46,287 nt of DNA from Pelargonium nanum (lineage: Eukaryota > Streptophyta > Magnoliopsida > Geraniales > Geraniaceae). The translations under genes were made by a program, and so were the position numbers. The stretch lies in assembly GCA_036897485.1 (NCBI GenBank), contig JAYMTF010000197.1, forward strand, positions 1 to 46,287, given 5' to 3'. Position 1 is the first letter of the stretch. Every line of letters begins with the position of its first letter. Below are positions 43,201 through 46,287 of the stretch, one piece after another. The notes under the pieces are model-generated. The model did no database searches. It worked only from the letters and a program-made list of their open reading frames with translations, and was not told where the DNA came from.

Positions 43201-43637
43201 GCCAATCAACAATTGAGTTTCAACATGTGTAAGTTTGACACATAGTCGCTCTGTTCCAAAATGAGTCATTTGCTCGAATTACCAACAATAAGTTAGTTAT
43301 ACAACGAGAGCACTTGGGGGCGTGAAAGTAAAAATCAACTCTAACTTATCCTTAATTCTTTAAAAAAGTATACGTTCATTAATTGTACGTGTTTTTGTAG
43401 GCGGGTGACAAGGAGGAGGCAGGAACGGGTTGCATCAAGTCCGAAGGAGACTTGTTCTCAACCGGAACAAAACCAGGTTTGATGGAGGCTGGTGGGCACA
43501 GCATGTTCCATCCCAGTGAACACTACCCCACTTGGACTGTAGAAGCCCCAACAGATGATCTCAAGCATGTTCTTCAACATTGCACAGGTTGGCAATCTCT
43601 TCCGCTGCCACGAGAAGATCCCAAAGAGTCTTGCTGA
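40225..43637 (+). CDS. Pectate-lyase-like protein without signal peptide, 5 exons, 331 aa
   Basis: Exons are 40225-40351, 41434-41785, 41873-42083, 42331-42399 and 43401-43637; the joined frame is open. The product starts MVSLPYAHVDSSLRALAGQA and has the right-handed beta-helix hallmarks of polysaccharide lyase family 1: DGPGSLRDG (44-52), WIVFDVSGTI (about 59-68), YKTIDGRGQRI, IWIDRCSLSN...DGLIDITRES (about 130-152) and RHPRVR (199-204). The last includes the arginine that acts as catalytic base in bacterial pectate lyase C. The Asp pair that binds calcium in the family is plausibly retained (DGLID). There is no hydrophobic leader, so classical secretion to the wall is not predicted. Arabidopsis has a small subgroup of such leaderless pectin-lyase-like proteins. 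Activity on pectate is therefore uncertain. Introns 1 and 3 contain SINE and MITE relics. Confidence 0.9.
40709..41251 (+). mobile_element. SINE-related copies and a tandem duplication in intron 1 of the pectate-lyase-like gene
   Basis: Three related blocks lie in series: about 40791-40910, 40970-41085 and 41137-41251. They share the order ACGGTA/GCGGTA, TG(T)GTC/TGTGACC, GTTTGGGTC-like, AAACAA, GGTTG...ACAAA and ACGGTG. The third ends in GTGGGAGCCTCGTGCACTCGG followed by T7, the classic 3' end of a plant SINE family. Blocks 1 and 2 are preceded by the same host-like stretch (ATTGAAATT...GTTTGA near 40714 and 40919). They are therefore a tandem duplication with period about 205 bp that includes the SINE. 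Confidence 0.65.
42105..42248. mobile_element. Tourist-like MITE, copy 3, in intron 3 of the pectate-lyase-like gene
   Basis: The left end GATAGCGTTTGGATTAGAA and the right end TTTAATCGAAACGCTGCC are imperfect inverted repeats. TTA flanks both sides (42102-42104 and 42249-42251). It belongs to the same family as the copies at 15437-15565 and 28997-29121. It starts only 21 bp after the exon 3 donor. Confidence 0.8.
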
Positions 43638-45622
43638 TCGATTCACGTAGCTGATCCCAACATTGTTCGGGAAATGACTTGGTTGTGTACTTAACGAATC
43701 ATACACGTGTGTAGTAGCAATACATAACTATTTCACTTCCCATAGGGGGAAAAAAGTACTTTCGTGTATACGTGTATTAACTTTCTCTTTGATTTGAGGT
43801 TGTAATCGTATGCAAGTCTCAACCAAAGAGTTATTGACTAAAACTCAGCCAAGACACACGAGAAATGGATCAGGACAGACTTTTTGCGCCTTCAGGTTTA
43901 CGGGTATTGTTGTTAATGATATATTGATTTTTGTGCCAACTTTCCCAAAATTCCTTGTTCTTGACCTTGTGACTGTACTGCTAAATCATGTTTGGCATAT
44001 AAAAGGTTGGTAGGGATTTTTTGACCGTTGGATTTGGACCCATCAACATGAAAAGGCTGAAATTTTCTTGTGTGTGTGTGTCCCATTTGTTTAAAAGGCC
44101 AGGTCATGTTTCATTTTCATGGAGATTGCTGTGTCAAATGTCCAAATTTTCATTAATGGCTGACCATACAACAGTGTGTATATTATGTTTTATGGTAGAT
44201 TTTGAAATGGCGTGCATGGCACGTTAGCTTGAGAACTACATATTTTTCTTCTATACACTACTCATGTATGTATAGTCTGTTTCTAACTCATTATGATCAG
44301 AAACTCTTTTTGAACTTTTCCATTGACTTGCAATTTTGGTACAAGAATTTTCAAAACTAAAATGTTTCAATTTTTTTGGATTAGATTGTTTTGTTAACCG
44401 TAATCAGTTCAATGTTAAAATGAAATTTGACAATTTTATTAGTTCAATCGCCGTCCTTGATTATTCAAAAGTTAGATTGATCCATCCATTGACAATTAAA
44501 CGATGCTCTAGTTTGGAAAGGAAAATGATATTTGTCTCAAATTTTGTACAAAGTGACGTAACATATTGTTTTTATTTTTAGTTCAAAATCAAGTATAAAC
44601 GAATAACAATCTGATCGATCGATGGTATCACCATATTCTCATAAATTTTTGACACGAATTGTCCGGTTTATAAGACATATAACACCATAATAATTTAATC
44701 AAATCATCAACAAAATAATTTATATGTCATTTTCTTGATTGGCAAATCGACGTTTATGCCAATATTTTAAACGTGTTACATAGTCATTTTATAAACTAAT
44801 TAAGACTTTCTCTCTTTTTTATTGACCGTTAATGTCGTTATTTTCATTTTATGGCCACAATAACATAAATGATGGAAAGAATGCACGTTAGATTTACCAA
44901 AAATTCTTCTGTTTAATAAATATCTGTTGTGGACCACTACAACAAACCTGAATTTGGCAAAAACACTATACAAAAATTCAAATAAGACTAATCTCCAGAA
45001 CTCAATGAGCTCCATTCCCACCCGACTCAATGGGTTCAACACGACTTAAAGACCAAACTATATAATATAGAGTTGACAGTTCGTGTCTTAACACGAACAC
45101 GATGCGAAGTAAACGTGTTTAATATGAACTCACTAAATTGTAGTTGTGTCACTTTCATGTTTAGCATCAAATACACATGTGACACGACAAACGACACTTA
45201 AAACACGCACACTTAGAAATTGTACTAATAAACTAACAATAAAATCTTGATTGCCTTATTTTTATATGTTTTTTTGTGTGTGTAACTTAGCACAATTATG
45301 TTAAATGTGTGATGTCTAATATTTGAAATCGTGTCGTGCTATTATGCTGGCTTTGTCGGTTTTATTTTGGATTTGTCGCTCGAAACACGTTATGTCGTGT
45401 TAATTCAGTTCATCTATTTTTACATTTTGAACGTGTCATGTTTGTGTTATATGTTTAAACACGATTACCAAACATACCATGATTGTTTCGATCCATCTAC
45501 TAGACTATAAATTTTTATGATGACACGAACACAACATGTATACACAACGTCAACTCTCGTGAAAAAAGTTCTTTAATAACTTATAATACTAATTATGTAT
45601 TTTTCCACCTACATTTACATGT
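43638..45622. other. Intergenic spacer between convergent genes, repeat-rich, no gene seen
   Basis: A dispersed repeat at about 44589-44680 matches 32773-32860. Positions about 45068-45560 start TAGAGTTGACAGTTCGTGTC and end CGTCAACTCTCGTG, with many GACACGAACACG-type words between. This is the style of a hAT-type MITE of about 490 bp, although I could not find a matching 8-bp flank. Short open frames show no family features. Confidence 0.5.
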
Positions 45623-46285
45623 CTACCACTTCAGATAACGCCGGGCCGGCGTCGGAGGAGACGCCGGCGTGCCGGAGGTCCCGAAGAAGAGGTCCGACAA
45701 GGAATTTTCCAATTCCTCAGGGGCAAATTTGACAAACAACTCTACATTTCTCTCTGCTTCTTCTAGTATAAGCTTATGAGTCTCATAGAACTCCCGATAA
45801 ACCGGCACGAGCTTCCCCGAAATCGAAACCACGATTTCGTCTCGGAGTTTCGGGTCCGATACGACCCAAGAGCTCTGTTTCCGACACGTGTCCACGAAAC
45901 TCGAATTGAATCTCTTGAACTTCTCTTTCGCTTCCTCGGGCGACATCTCAGCCGTCGGATCTTCCGGCATCGACGATAACACGTGGCTCCATCCGAACCG
46001 TTCGAAGCTTCCCGCGAACTGTCTCGCCTTCGCTTCGTGCTCCGCGATCCAGTACTCGCCCAGCAGGAACTGGAGATTCGATGTGCGCGCTCTGTAAACA
46101 ATGTGTTGAATGTTATTTGAGAGGAAGAGATACGATAGCGCCACGTCATTGTAGTGTTTCGCTTTGGCGTCGAGTTTACAGAGGAGGACGAGAATGAGCG
46201 AGGAAATGCATACGGACACCGCCGGAGCTTCGTCGGTGTCGGAAACGCCGTCGGCGCAAATGTCGGTGACGATGTGACTGTAGTC
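45623..46285 (-). CDS. EXO70: EXO70 exocyst subunit, C-terminal part (runs off the window)
   Basis: The frame is open from the right edge to a stop at 45623, giving 220 residues. Only the C-terminal end is present; the start lies outside. Diagnostic stretches are NDVALSYLFLSNNIQHIVYR, LQFLLGEYWIAEHEAKARQF, GWSHVLSSMPEDPTAEMSPE, KEKFKRFNSSFVDTCRKQSS and LRDEIVVSISGKLVPVYREF. These are the C- and D-type helical domains of plant Exo70, which in yeast and plants carry the membrane phosphoinositide-binding surface. The absence of introns is usual for most plant EXO70 clades. It resembles the EXO70H clade, but the clade is a guess. The exocyst tethers secretory vesicles at the plasma membrane. The gene converges on the pectate-lyase-like gene. 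Confidence 0.92.
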   Translation of the reverse strand, partial: DYSHIVTDICADGVSDTDEAPAVSVCISSLILVLLCKLDAKAKHYNDVALSYLFLSNNIQHIVYRARTSNLQFLLGEYWIAEHEAKARQFAGSFERFGWSHVLSSMPEDPTAEMSPEEAKEKFKRFNSSFVDTCRKQSSWVVSDPKLRDEIVVSISGKLVPVYREFYETHKLILEEAERNVELFVKFAPEELENSLSDLFFGTSGTPASPPTPARRYLKW

Positions 46286-46287
46286 GG

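Noticed and set aside
1-46287. CRISPR arrays, bacterial operons or other prokaryotic defence systems
   Set aside because: The window is plant nuclear DNA; the only regularly repeated sequences are microsatellites, a minisatellite and transposon relics.

Overview
The window looks like nuclear DNA of a eudicot plant. The genes are intron-rich with GT-AG junctions and AT-rich introns. The families are plant ones: an ITN1-type ankyrin/PGG protein, a MAKR-type kinase regulator and a plant EXO70. The intergenic DNA is full of plant-style MITEs, SINEs and LTR and LINE relics. The species cannot be named from the sequence alone. All exon models below were built by eye from splice consensus, reading-frame continuity and family resemblance.

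Layout, left to right: (1) 665-2131 (-), an intact single-exon kelch-repeat protein. (2) 4389-15281 (+), an 18-exon gene for a 774-residue coiled-coil protein. Several introns carry transposon relics: a TRIM-like LTR element, LTR/primer-site fragments, and a hAT MITE with a perfect 8-bp target duplication. (3) 15.3-21.5 kb, intergenic, with a Tourist-like MITE, a direct duplication and a hAT MITE. (4) 21507-22625 (+), a single-exon MAKR/BKI1-like regulator with a CT-rich leader. (5) 22.6-26.9 kb, intergenic, with a three-unit minisatellite and a tiny hAT relic. (6) 26874-29669 (-), a three-exon ankyrin/PGG membrane protein of 538 residues. (7) 29.8-35.4 kb, leader, a LINE relic and very AT-rich DNA. 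(8) 35374-38883 (-), a four-exon ITN1 homologue of 590 residues. (9) 39.3-39.9 kb, a dead LINE RNase H fragment. (10) 40225-43637 (+), a five-exon pectate-lyase-like protein with no signal peptide. (11) 45623 to the right edge (-), the C-terminal part of an EXO70 exocyst subunit.

There is no operon logic. A loose theme is membrane and cell-surface biology: MAKR, two ankyrin/PGG membrane proteins, EXO70 secretion, a pectate-lyase fold, and a possible trans-Golgi coiled-coil protein. This is probably chance neighbourhood. The two ankyrin/PGG genes are the exception: same strand, an equal 410-nt ankyrin exon and the same intron phases, so they descend from one ancestor. I found no convincing previously undescribed system. 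The less ordinary items are the C-terminal repeat of the coiled-coil gene with a frameshifted fourth-exon-like tail, the tandemly duplicated SINE-containing block in the pectate-lyase-like intron 1, three related MITEs in or beside genes, and the 7-nt coding exon of the ITN1 homologue.
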